A stretch of DNA of 64,000 bases. It comes from Domibacillus indicus. Its GTDB lineage: Bacteria; Bacillota; Bacilli; Bacillales; Domibacillaceae. Below the pieces are notes generated by a model, which saw only the letters and a program-made list of their open reading frames with translations, ran no database searches and was not told where the DNA came from. A program made the position numbers and the translations under genes. Positions 27,160 to 34,317 of this stretch are shown here, piece after piece (within the stretch, counting starts at the first letter, position 1; every line of letters begins with the position of its first letter). The stretch spans positions 23,818-87,817 of the forward strand of contig NZ_JAMBOO010000018.1 in assembly GCF_023715895.1 (NCBI RefSeq), given 5' to 3'.

Positions 27160-27174
27160 TATATAATGTATAGT
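27146..27174 (+). promoter_or_regulatory. Sigma-A promoter of the YceI-family gene
   Basis: TTGAAT (27146-27151), 17-base spacer, TATAGT (27169-27174). Start codon 45 bases downstream, with GGGGGG as ribosome binding site. Confidence 0.6.
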
Positions 27175-27218
27175 AAAGTTACAAAGTTACTTTTGTGAAT
27201 TAATGGGGGGTATGCAAA

Positions 27219-27749
27219 ATGGCAGTATTAACATTTGACCAGGTACACAGCGGGATTGCGTTTCAAGTAAAACATATGATGGTATCAAAAACAAAAGGTG
27301 AATTTACAAGCTTTGATGTGCAAATTGATGGTGATGTCAATCAATTAGAAGCTGCAAAATGGACAGTATCGATTGATACGGCATCAATTGATACAAATAA
27401 CGCAGATCGGGACAACCACCTTCGTTCAGGTGATTTCTTTAATGCGGAACAGCATCCGGAAATCACATTTATCAGCGATACGATCCAAAAGGTATCCGAA
27501 AATGAATACGAGGTAACTGGCCAGCTCACATTAAAAGGTGTTACAAATACAGAGACATTTACCGTTGAATACAACGGAACATCAAAAAGCCCAATGGATG
27601 GCAGCACAATTGCCGGTTTTGATGCAGAAGGCAAAATAAACCGTGAGGCATACGGTTTAACATGGAATGCTCCGCTTGAAACAGGTGGCGTTCTTGTAGG
27701 AAAAGACGTGAAATTCAGCGCGAATTTTGAATTTGTCGTTGGTGAGTAA
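27219..27749 (+). CDS. YceI-family lipocalin-like protein
   Basis: A 176-residue beta-barrel protein. It begins DQVHSGIAFQVKHMMVSKTKG and contains RDNHLRSGDFFNAEQHPEITF and LTLKGVTNTE, all characteristic of YceI, which binds isoprenoid chains in other bacteria. There is no signal peptide, so this Bacillus form is cytoplasmic. The gene stands alone between two terminators. A MarR-type operator candidate overlaps its promoter, suggesting induction by stress or quinone-like compounds; that is inference. Confidence 0.88.
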   Translation: MAVLTFDQVHSGIAFQVKHMMVSKTKGEFTSFDVQIDGDVNQLEAAKWTVSIDTASIDTNNADRDNHLRSGDFFNAEQHPEITFISDTIQKVSENEYEVTGQLTLKGVTNTETFTVEYNGTSKSPMDGSTIAGFDAEGKINREAYGLTWNAPLETGGVLVGKDVKFSANFEFVVGE

Positions 27750-27750
27750 A

Positions 27751-27793
27751 AAAGAAAAAGCATACCTCTCAAACAGGGGTATGCTTTTTCTTT
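27751..27793 (+). terminator. Intrinsic terminator
   Basis: Long stem AAAGAAAAAGCATACCTC / GGGGTATGCTTTTTCTTT with one wobble, loop of seven bases. Confidence 0.9.
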
Positions 27794-28135
27794 AGCAGTC
27801 AGCACCGTTATTACAATTTAGGACTGTTTTCTGAATGTGAAAAAATGTATCGATGTATAAACAGGACTGAACGAAATAGTTGCGGATAAATGATGTTAGA
27901 CACTGGCTTATAACACCAAACATATGGAAGCCTGGGACAGATAATCCCAAATCGAAATGGCCCGCTTATCGTCATGAATTATTTTTAACCGTTAAAATGC
28001 CCTGCTGGTGAATAATTGAACTCTTTCTTGAGTAAAAATAGTTTGTCGTGAAAGGGCCCTCCAAAAAAGTGAAACCTTTAGCGAGAGAATAGCGTATGCA
28101 TTTATATACTTCGTTATAAAAGGAGCTGGTATATT
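27794..28135. other. Gene-free stretch, about 340 bases
   Basis: No open reading frame with a ribosome binding site, tRNA or known riboswitch was recognised on either strand. The composition is AT-rich and looks unlike the neighbouring coding DNA. It may hold the yvbH promoter and a decayed insertion remnant, but nothing here proves that. The last 20 bases contain the AAAGGAG ribosome binding site of yvbH. Confidence 0.5.
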
Positions 28136-28750
28136 GTGTTTGGAAAAGTAGCAGCAGACGTATTAGGATTGAGTGATGTCGGAGCGGTTATTAAGCCTGC
28201 AGATTATGACAAGGTCGATGCAGACGATTACATTATGCATGAAGACGATGAGAAAATTTATTTTCTGATCAAATCAAAAGCAGATGAATATTGCTTTACC
28301 AATCTTGGGCTTGTTCACGTAGATGGAGCGAACGCAGTCAGTAAAAAGCGGCTGCTTCGCCGGTATAACTATGTGGCAAACCGTGTTTCAAATGTGTACC
28401 TTGAAACAGCAGGTACTGTCGATCTGGATGTGGAAATCAAGTTTACGCTTGGAACCCAGACGTATTCGATTGATGTGCATAAAAAGCACCTGGAAGAGCT
28501 AAAGGATTTATACAAAGCGCTATTGAAAATTGCTGAAATGCAGCAAGAAAACGAAATGAATTTTGGCTATGCGCAGCAAAGCTTAGAAATGTCCGCCAAT
28601 TCTATTAAAAACATTACAAAAACACAAATTGATTTGGCTGCCGAGTTTGAAAAAGTGAATGTATACGCTTTTGACTGGCTGAAAAAATCGAGTGATACGT
28701 ACCGGGTAAAAGACTTCGGTGCCGTATTTGAAAAATATATCAACAATTAA
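28136..28750 (+). CDS. yvbH: PH-domain protein YvbH
   Basis: A 204-residue protein with a bacterial pleckstrin-homology domain (about 1-125, MFGKVAADVLGLSDVGAVI at the start, KRLLRRYNY and a strand-rich middle) and a C-terminal helical oligomerisation region (about 130-204). Length and architecture match B. subtilis YvbH. It is predicted to be cytoplasmic; function unknown. GTG start at 28136 after AAGGAG with ten bases spacing. Confidence 0.85.
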   Translation: MFGKVAADVLGLSDVGAVIKPADYDKVDADDYIMHEDDEKIYFLIKSKADEYCFTNLGLVHVDGANAVSKKRLLRRYNYVANRVSNVYLETAGTVDLDVEIKFTLGTQTYSIDVHKKHLEELKDLYKALLKIAEMQQENEMNFGYAQQSLEMSANSIKNITKTQIDLAAEFEKVNVYAFDWLKKSSDTYRVKDFGAVFEKYINN

Positions 28751-28786
28751 AAAATACCCCGCCGGTTACAGGCGGGGTATTTTTTA
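28749..28786 (+). terminator. Intrinsic terminator after yvbH
   Basis: AAAAAATACCCCGCC / GGCGGGGTATTTTTT with a seven-base loop, starting in the stop codon. Confidence 0.92.
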
Positions 28787-28789
28787 ATA

Positions 28790-28915
28790 CAGGCTGTTGA
28801 CAAACGCCCGCTTTCGGCGTCACTTGCCGTCTGCGAATGCTCATGACCCCCAAAAGGTCACTCCGCTTCCCAGCCGGCGGCGTTCCTAGGAGAGCAGACG
28901 TTTTCAATCAGCCTG
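28790..28915. repeat. REP-like palindromic element, 126 bp
   Basis: The ends form an imperfect 17-base inverted repeat: CAGGCTGTTGACAAACG at 28790-28806 and the complement of CAGGCTGATTGAAAACG at 28899-28915. The inside is GC-rich with smaller hairpins and no coding potential. It sits directly behind the yvbH terminator. The layout is like the intergenic repeats common in Bacillaceae chromosomes; copy number cannot be judged from this window. Confidence 0.55.
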
Positions 28916-28940
28916 CTTTCTTACTTTGTCTATACTCTCT

Positions 28941-29366
28941 TTAATACTCTACAGTCACATTTTGCAGGTCAGCTTCTTCACACGGAAGAATTGTATAGCC
29001 GAGCTCTTTCACTTTCTCTTTCATGCTGGCAGAGCAATCCGGCCCGAGCACAAGAAACGTCCGGTCGCGCTGTACGTTTTTGCGAAAAGACGACAGCATG
29101 CCAAACAGGGCAGATGCTTTTTCTTCTGACAGGGACTGAGTAAAAGAGGAAGTGGACTCTATTACGGGAACAATCCATAATTCACATGCGTTTTCCGTTT
29201 GAAGAAGCTGTTCAAATACATCTGCTTTTTCAAGCGGTGTGCGCATCGTATCGTCCCGAAGCTCATACACTTCTTTATTGTCTAATGAAGCCTCCGCGAA
29301 CGGGCGGCTGTTTTTTTTATCAAAAATTTTAATATCCAGCTTGGATGGTTCAAGATGCTTTTCCAT
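28941..29366 (-). CDS. Conserved-looking hypothetical protein, 141 aa
   Basis: Cytoplasmic protein of 141 residues, acidic, without signal peptide or membrane segment. Notable segments are KLDIKIFDKKNSRPFAEASL near the N-terminus and a possible alpha/beta region LWIVPVIESTSSF and TFLVLGPDCSASMKEKVKELGYTILPCEE. GGAGAG precedes the ATG. It follows the HAD gene on the same strand after 70 bases. I recognise no family. Confidence 0.65.
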   Translation of the reverse strand: MEKHLEPSKLDIKIFDKKNSRPFAEASLDNKEVYELRDDTMRTPLEKADVFEQLLQTENACELWIVPVIESTSSFTQSLSEEKASALFGMLSSFRKNVQRDRTFLVLGPDCSASMKEKVKELGYTILPCEEADLQNVTVEY

Positions 29367-29436
29367 TTAAGTCTCTCCTCTTAACAGGTAACTGTTTCTT
29401 TTCAACATTATTTACCCGTTTTTCGTTAGGATAAAC

Positions 29437-30222
29437 CTATTCGATCAGTGAAAGAATATCTTTTAACCGGCTGAGTGTGTGTACAGGATTTGCTCCTTCA
29501 ACGATTTTTCCTTCTCCGCCATGGTTAATCCAGGCTGATTCGATGCCGGTGCGAGTCGCACCTAAAATGTCCGTGCCTTGATTATCGCCTACCATTAGCA
29601 CATCACCCGGCTCCAGGTCCATTAAGCGGAGGGCGTGGTCAAAAATTGCTTTTTCCGGTTTTCCAAACCCAAAATGTCCGGAGATAAGCACGTGCTCAAA
29701 ATACGGGACAAGTTCCGGCGTCATCGTCAGCTTTTCCAATTGAAGCGAAGGAGCTCCATTAGTTAAAAGCAGGAGGCGGATGCCTTTATCGCGCAATGTG
29801 TTTAAAACATCAAAGGTTTCTTCGTATACAAAAGCAGATTTGCGGCGGACGTTACGGAAACGCTCGCGTGCCCATTCTGCTTCGGACGCAGGGATCCCGG
29901 CTTGTTTCAAGCCATTTTCCCAGGCTTTTAATTGATAATCGGCAATTTGATCTCCCATAGACCGGAAGCCGTTATGGTGCACGTCACCGAAATTACCCCA
30001 AAGACCTTCGAACGGATTGATTCCAATGGAAAGAGTGACCGGGTAAAAGTCATATGTTTGATATTGCGCATGAGCAGCCGTACGGACGTGTTTTTCTATC
30101 TCGGCTGCATCCTTTTCATATTTCTCCGCCAGCTCGCCGCAAGTTACATCAAATGCGGTTTGGATGCTTTTTCTATCATCCAGCAGTGTATCATCAAGAT
30201 CAAAAAAAACAGCTTTTTTCAA
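29437..30222 (-). CDS. HAD-superfamily phosphatase
   Basis: Haloacid-dehalogenase-type hydrolase of 261 residues. Motif I is FFDLDDTLLDD (nucleophile D8), motif II LLLLTNGAP, motif III the lysine in GFGKPEKAIF and motif IV VGDNQGTDILGA. A helical cap lies between motifs I and II. The start is TTG at 30222, with AAGGAGA eight bases before it. The YfnB/YsaA-like group is the closest pattern; the substrate, probably a small phosphate ester, is unknown. Confidence 0.85.
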   Translation of the reverse strand: MKKAVFFDLDDTLLDDRKSIQTAFDVTCGELAEKYEKDAAEIEKHVRTAAHAQYQTYDFYPVTLSIGINPFEGLWGNFGDVHHNGFRSMGDQIADYQLKAWENGLKQAGIPASEAEWARERFRNVRRKSAFVYEETFDVLNTLRDKGIRLLLLTNGAPSLQLEKLTMTPELVPYFEHVLISGHFGFGKPEKAIFDHALRLMDLEPGDVLMVGDNQGTDILGATRTGIESAWINHGGEGKIVEGANPVHTLSRLKDILSLIE

Positions 30223-30258
30223 CGTAACGTTCTCCTTCTTTTTAGCATAGTTCTTTAC

Positions 30259-30672
30259 CTATTTCGACAAAAAATTCAAAAATCCTGCTTTTCGGCGCGG
30301 CAAAAGAAAAAAAGAAGGCGGTGAATAATCAGGAATATGGTGGGCAGGCAGGCGTGCGAGCTGGGAAGAAAGGTTATCGTATAAATGAATTAAATGCTCC
30401 TGACGTTGTTCGATGGCAGACAAGCGGTCTTCAATCAAAGACAGATAGGCGGTTTGTCCAATCATATTGGCTGCCTGGCCGGGAGGAAGGTCTTCGGAGG
30501 CGGCGGTTTCGATCATCTGGCGCAGCGTAGCCATTTCTTTTTCATCAAACATCCGGACATTCCGTTTTCCAGACTCGAACCGGAAGCCAGCTCCCTCAAG
30601 AGCGATTACATATTTGCTTAAGGTTGTTGGACTGATGTTTAAAGCAGCGGCCGCTTCTTTTGTAGTATGCAC
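30259..30672 (-). CDS. MerR-like winged-helix DNA-binding protein
   Basis: A 137-residue protein. The N-terminal 60 residues form a MerR/RacA-type helix-turn-helix (HTTKEAAAALNISPTTLSKY, then wing FESGKRNVRMFDEKE), followed by a coiled-coil-prone helix (SLIEDRLSAIEQRQEHLIHL) and a proline/basic tail. I chose GTG 30672 because AAAGGAGGG sits eight bases upstream; an upstream ATG at 30705 has no such signal. It leads a three-gene minus-strand run with the HAD gene. The target is unknown. Confidence 0.7.
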   Translation of the reverse strand: MHTTKEAAAALNISPTTLSKYVIALEGAGFRFESGKRNVRMFDEKEMATLRQMIETAASEDLPPGQAANMIGQTAYLSLIEDRLSAIEQRQEHLIHLYDNLSSQLARLPAHHIPDYSPPSFFLLPRRKAGFLNFLSK

Positions 30673-30809
30673 AGAAAATCCCTCCTTTGTTCTTTTTAAA
30701 CTCATTCTTCACCGGACGCTGATTTCCTTTCACTAGTTTTGGCGAAAAAGGGCAGCCAGCTATGTTCTTTTCGTCAAAATCCGGGTATACAAGCGGTAGG
30801 TGACTTATT

Positions 30810-31061
30810 ATGAAATTAATCAGCTGGACGTATACAAAGCGGTATAACGTGAAAGCCGTATTTGATCGGTTTCCGCAATCGAATGTGATTTTTCGGCTTA
30901 TAAACAAATATTATTTTATTTATATTGTGAACTGGTCGGAGCAGGATCCGCCGGTTCGTAAGCAGGATTTGGAGAGGATGGAACTGCTGTTGAACGATAA
31001 ACTTGGAACCGGGCAGTTTTACCGGAATCGCCGATCGAGTAAACAAGGAGGCAAAGGAAGC
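30810..31061 (+). other. In-frame 84-codon extension upstream of the lipid kinase gene
   Basis: An open frame starting at ATG 30810, with AGGTGA seven bases upstream, runs without a stop into the kinase gene. Its product would start MKLISWTYTKRYNVKAVF and include SNVIFRLINKYYFIYIVNW. It is not part of the usual kinase fold. Translation from 30810 would give a 376-residue fusion; reinitiation at 31062, which has its own AAGGAGG, would give the normal length. Confidence 0.45.
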
Positions 31062-31940
31062 ATGAAAAGAGCCATGATTATTGCGAATCCTTCTTCTGGA
31101 AAAGAACAGGCGGAGGAATACATTGACTCTATTTATAAACAGCTCCAGGTGTCAGGATATGAGGTGGAAACCCGTTTAACCAGAGGGGAAGGAGACGCCA
31201 TGCTTTTTGCAAAAGAAGCCTGTGAACGGCATTTGGATGCAGTGATTGCAATGGGCGGAGATGGAACGATGAACGAAACTGTAAACGGTCTGGCTGAACA
31301 GCCGCACCGCCCTGTTATGGGGGTTGTTCCGCTCGGTACCGTAAATGATTTTGCGCGTGCGCTGCATATTCCGCTCGAGCCGGAGGAGGCTATTCGGGTA
31401 TTAGGAGGCAGAACAAAGCCTGCTGATATTGGCAAAGTAAATGGCCGTTATTTTTTAAATATTTTAGCCATTGGCGGGATTGCAGAAGCAACCGGTGAAG
31501 TAACGTCGGCTCAAAAAACGACGCTGGGCGCGCTCGCTTATTTCGTAGAAGGCTTTAAAACCCTGCGGGATAAAACACCATTTCCCCTGACAATTGAAAC
31601 GAAGGACCGGACATTTGAAGAAGAAGCCCTTATTTTTCTGGCCGCTCTTACAAATTCAGTGGGCGGATTTGAAAAGCTTGCACCTGAGGCAAAATCGGCA
31701 GATGGCTTTTTTCATTGCTTTATCGTTAAAGATGTAGCACTGCCAAAATTGATACGTATCGGTGCGAATTTATTAAAAGGAGACCTGGGAGAAGACCCGG
31801 ATGTTTTATATTTCCGGTCCCAAAAATTGAATGTCCGCTCTACAACGGAATTAAAAGCAAATGTAGACGGCGATATGGGGGATGCTGTTCCGCTGAGCCT
31901 CGAAGTACTGCAGGGCCATATTAAGGTGTTCATTCCATAA
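31062..31940 (+). CDS. Diacylglycerol-kinase-family lipid kinase (YegS/BmrU type)
   Basis: Lipid kinase of 292 residues. The N-terminus MKRAMIIANPSSGKEQAEEY carries the NPSSGK nucleotide loop, IAMGGDGTMNETVNGL holds the GGDGT catalytic motif, and VPLGTVNDFARAL the second conserved loop. The C-terminal half is the beta-rich domain ending in DGDMGDAVPLSLEV. It phosphorylates a diacylglycerol-like lipid at the membrane. The ATG at 31062 has two overlapping ribosome binding sites, but the upstream frame is open for another 84 codons. A second kinase of this family lies at 38632. Confidence 0.85.
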   Translation: MKRAMIIANPSSGKEQAEEYIDSIYKQLQVSGYEVETRLTRGEGDAMLFAKEACERHLDAVIAMGGDGTMNETVNGLAEQPHRPVMGVVPLGTVNDFARALHIPLEPEEAIRVLGGRTKPADIGKVNGRYFLNILAIGGIAEATGEVTSAQKTTLGALAYFVEGFKTLRDKTPFPLTIETKDRTFEEEALIFLAALTNSVGGFEKLAPEAKSADGFFHCFIVKDVALPKLIRIGANLLKGDLGEDPDVLYFRSQKLNVRSTTELKANVDGDMGDAVPLSLEVLQGHIKVFIP

Positions 31941-32064
31941 GCGATGTCTTTTAACAAAAGACGCCTGTTTCCGTTTATCGCTAAAAATGACTTTTTCTTC
32001 GTTATAGTTAAAAAAGTGAAACGATTCTGCCATCAGTCCGTACATAAAAGTGAGGTGAGTAAAG

Positions 32065-32574
32065 ATGGGGTTTTGGAAGAAGCTTTTTGGAAGCACTGCA
32101 GAAACCGTACCGGAAACAAAAGAGCGGACTCTGTTGAATTTACGAGTTGGCGATTTTGTCACGTATGACTTAGCCGATTATGAAGTAACGGGAAAAATCC
32201 ATTACAATGACAGCGGTTATACGTGGGATGCTTATCAGCTTGCTGCATCTGGTAAAACCCTTTGGCTGAGCGTAGAGCTCGATGATGAGCTGGAAGTTGG
32301 CATGTATGAAAAGGTACGGGTCCCCGGATTGGAGCCGGGAGCGAAAAAAGTAACGCATGATGGGCGCACATACTACCTTGAAGAAAGCGGACGTGCTTAT
32401 GTAAAAGCAGAAGGCCGAAGTGAAAACGTCCATGGCAGAAACGTTGATTACTACGATTATACAGATGATTCGGAAGAACACTTTTTGTCTGTGGAAGTAT
32501 GGGGTGGCGATGTGGAAGTCAGCTATGGATACGGAATTGAAGAATATGAAATCACTATTTTAGCGGGAAGCTAA
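32065..32574 (+). CDS. DUF4178 domain protein
   Basis: A 169-residue cytoplasmic protein, beta-rich: LLNLRVGDFVTYDLADYEVTGKI, TWDAYQLAASGKTLWLSVEL and an acidic C-terminal part with YYDYTDDSEEHFLSVEVWGG. This fits DUF4178, found next to PspA and DUF350 genes in many bacteria. GAGGTGAG precedes the ATG. It is the first gene of a five-gene unit running to 35859, 20 bases before pspA. Its role is probably as a PspA partner; no activity is known. Confidence 0.75.
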   Translation: MGFWKKLFGSTAETVPETKERTLLNLRVGDFVTYDLADYEVTGKIHYNDSGYTWDAYQLAASGKTLWLSVELDDELEVGMYEKVRVPGLEPGAKKVTHDGRTYYLEESGRAYVKAEGRSENVHGRNVDYYDYTDDSEEHFLSVEVWGGDVEVSYGYGIEEYEITILAGS

Positions 32575-32594
32575 CCAACATTGGAGGAGAGAAT

Positions 32595-33266
32595 ATGTTT
32601 CAATTTTTTAAACGTGTACAAACATACGTAGGTTCCGAGCTGAATGCGGCACTTGATAAAGCGGAAGACCCGGTGAAAATGCTTGATCAGTTTATGAGGG
32701 AAATGTCAGCAGATATTCGTGACGCGGAAACAGCTGTTGCCAAGCAGCTTGCCAACGAAAAAATGCTGAAAAAGAAATATGACGACGCAAACAGCATGGT
32801 GGAAAAGCGCCAGCAGCAGGCCATTGACGCACTTGAAGCAGGAAATGAGGATCTGGCACGCCGTGCGCTTGAGGATAAAAACAATCATGCGAAGCAAGCG
32901 GAGTCTATGAAAGAAGCACATAAGCAGGCGGCAGAGGATGTGGCTGTTCTTCGTGAAAAGCTGGCAGAAATGAAGCGTGAATATGAAGAAATGCAGATGA
33001 GAAAAGATTCATTAAAAGCGCGCGCTGAATCGGCCAAAACGCGCACAAAGATGAACCGCGCCATGTCTTCTATCGGCGGGGATGAATCAAGACGCGGCTT
33101 TGAGCGGATGGAAGAAAAAGTGATGCAGTATGAAGCAGAAGCTGAAACGTCAGAGGATTTGCGTGCGGGTTCGCGAAGCCTTGATGATGAACTTGCTGCT
33201 TTAAAGAAAAACAGCGCAGTAGATGACGAACTCGCCGCTCTTAAGCAAAAACTCGGAAAAGAATAA
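32595..33266 (+). CDS. pspA: PspA/IM30 family membrane-stress protein
   Basis: A 223-residue, almost entirely helical protein of the ESCRT-III-like PspA/Vipp1 family. The N-terminal amphipathic helix MFQFFKRVQTYVGSELNAAL, the EDPVKMLDQFMREM segment and the long heptad-rich coiled coil (residues about 25-170) are typical. It forms membrane-bound assemblies that stabilise damaged membrane. GGAGGAGAG precedes the ATG. Within this operon it is flanked by DUF4178, DUF4247 and DUF350 genes instead of pspBC or liaIFSR. Confidence 0.92.
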   Translation: MFQFFKRVQTYVGSELNAALDKAEDPVKMLDQFMREMSADIRDAETAVAKQLANEKMLKKKYDDANSMVEKRQQQAIDALEAGNEDLARRALEDKNNHAKQAESMKEAHKQAAEDVAVLREKLAEMKREYEEMQMRKDSLKARAESAKTRTKMNRAMSSIGGDESRRGFERMEEKVMQYEAEAETSEDLRAGSRSLDDELAALKKNSAVDDELAALKQKLGKE

Positions 33267-33267
33267 G

Positions 33268-33304
33268 GAACCGCGGTCCGCCTGTTGCGGCGGGCCGTTT
33301 CTGT
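33268..33304 (+). terminator. GC-rich hairpin between pspA and the lipoprotein gene
   Basis: GGTCCGCC / GGCGGGCC with one wobble pair, loop about six bases, but only a weak T tract afterwards. It may act as an attenuator or an mRNA-stabilising structure rather than a full terminator. Confidence 0.45.
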
Positions 33305-33323
33305 TCATTTGGAGTGTTTTCAT

Positions 33324-33884
33324 ATGAAAATAAAAAAATGGATGATTGTCACCACTGCATCGGTTTTTCTTTTTGCTGCCTGTGGCCTGCAGGAAGCAGA
33401 TGACTATGTTGATGAAAATTATACATTTGTTGATGCTGTGCAAAACAATACAAACACAAACGACCAGGCGATGCTTTACCGCACGAATCAAAGCTTGCAG
33501 GAAACGGCCGCTGAGCTGATTGATGTAGAGCAGCCAGAAAAAATCGGCCAGGAAGTGGACGGCCGCCAGGTGCTTGTCTATGACAATGAATTTATTATTT
33601 TAACGGAAGATCTGGAAAATCCAGGCTCCACGCTTGTGGAAGTAGCAGAAGATGAATTTGTCCGTACGCATTACAATCCCGGCTTTTTCTCAGGCATGCT
33701 GCTCGGTTCATTGCTGAATGGGCGTTTTGGTTCAAATTGGGAGCGGACACAAACGAACCGGTGCCGGTATAACGATGGCGGCTGCTATTCAGGCGGCGGT
33801 TATTACGGAGGCGGGACGTTTTCTAATGGCTCTTATGGCCGTGGCTCGACATTCCGCGGCGGCGGACCGGGAGAAGGAAAATAA
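33324..33884 (+). CDS. DUF4247 lipoprotein
   Basis: Exported protein of 186 residues with a signal peptide and lipobox FAAC (C20). The body contains DDYVDENYTFVDAVQNN and VEQPEKIGQEVDGRQVLVYD, and the last 50 residues are glycine/serine-rich (GGGYYGGGTF and GRGSTFRGGGPGEGK). GGAG precedes the ATG at 33324. It is encoded between pspA and DUF350 and would sit on the outer face of the membrane. Function unknown. Confidence 0.78.
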   Translation: MKIKKWMIVTTASVFLFAACGLQEADDYVDENYTFVDAVQNNTNTNDQAMLYRTNQSLQETAAELIDVEQPEKIGQEVDGRQVLVYDNEFIILTEDLENPGSTLVEVAEDEFVRTHYNPGFFSGMLLGSLLNGRFGSNWERTQTNRCRYNDGGCYSGGGYYGGGTFSNGSYGRGSTFRGGGPGEGK

Positions 33885-33909
33885 TGAAACGAAATGAGGG
33901 AATGAAGCT

Positions 33910-34305
33910 GTGAATCCATTTTTACTGACATTTTTGTATTTTATCGTAGCCATTGCAGTGGTTGTGGTTGGGCTAATTGTTTTTGAACAAATTACAAGAA
34001 AGTATAAAGACTGGGATGAAATAAGAGGAAACAATACAGCCGTTGCCCTGTCAATCGGCGGGAAAATTATCGGCATCTGTATTATTATTACTTTTTCTAT
34101 TTTTCACAACGATACAATTACAGAAACGATTATATGGGGTTTATTCGGTATGGTGCTGCAGCTTGCAGCGTATATCTTATTTGAGCTGATGACAAGAAGC
34201 TTTTCTGTAGAAGAACAGCTGAAATCAGGCAATCTTGCGGTAGGAATTGTTTCCTTTTCTGTTTCAGTCGGACTGGCGTTTGTTATTGGCGCTTCGATTT
34301 CATAA
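33910..34305 (+). CDS. DUF350 membrane protein (YjfL-like)
   Basis: A 131-residue protein with four membrane helices in two repeats: about 4-25, 45-66, 77-97 and 108-130. The conserved polar stretch NNTAVALSIGGKIIGICI and the equivalent GNLAVGIVSFSVSVGLAF identify DUF350. In enterobacteria the related yjfL lies beside a PspA gene (yjfJ) and a glutathionylspermidine-synthase-like gene (yjfC), a parallel to this operon. GTG start after GAGGG. Confidence 0.82.
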   Translation: MNPFLLTFLYFIVAIAVVVVGLIVFEQITRKYKDWDEIRGNNTAVALSIGGKIIGICIIITFSIFHNDTITETIIWGLFGMVLQLAAYILFELMTRSFSVEEQLKSGNLAVGIVSFSVSVGLAFVIGASIS

Positions 34306-34317
34306 GGCGGTGTTTTG

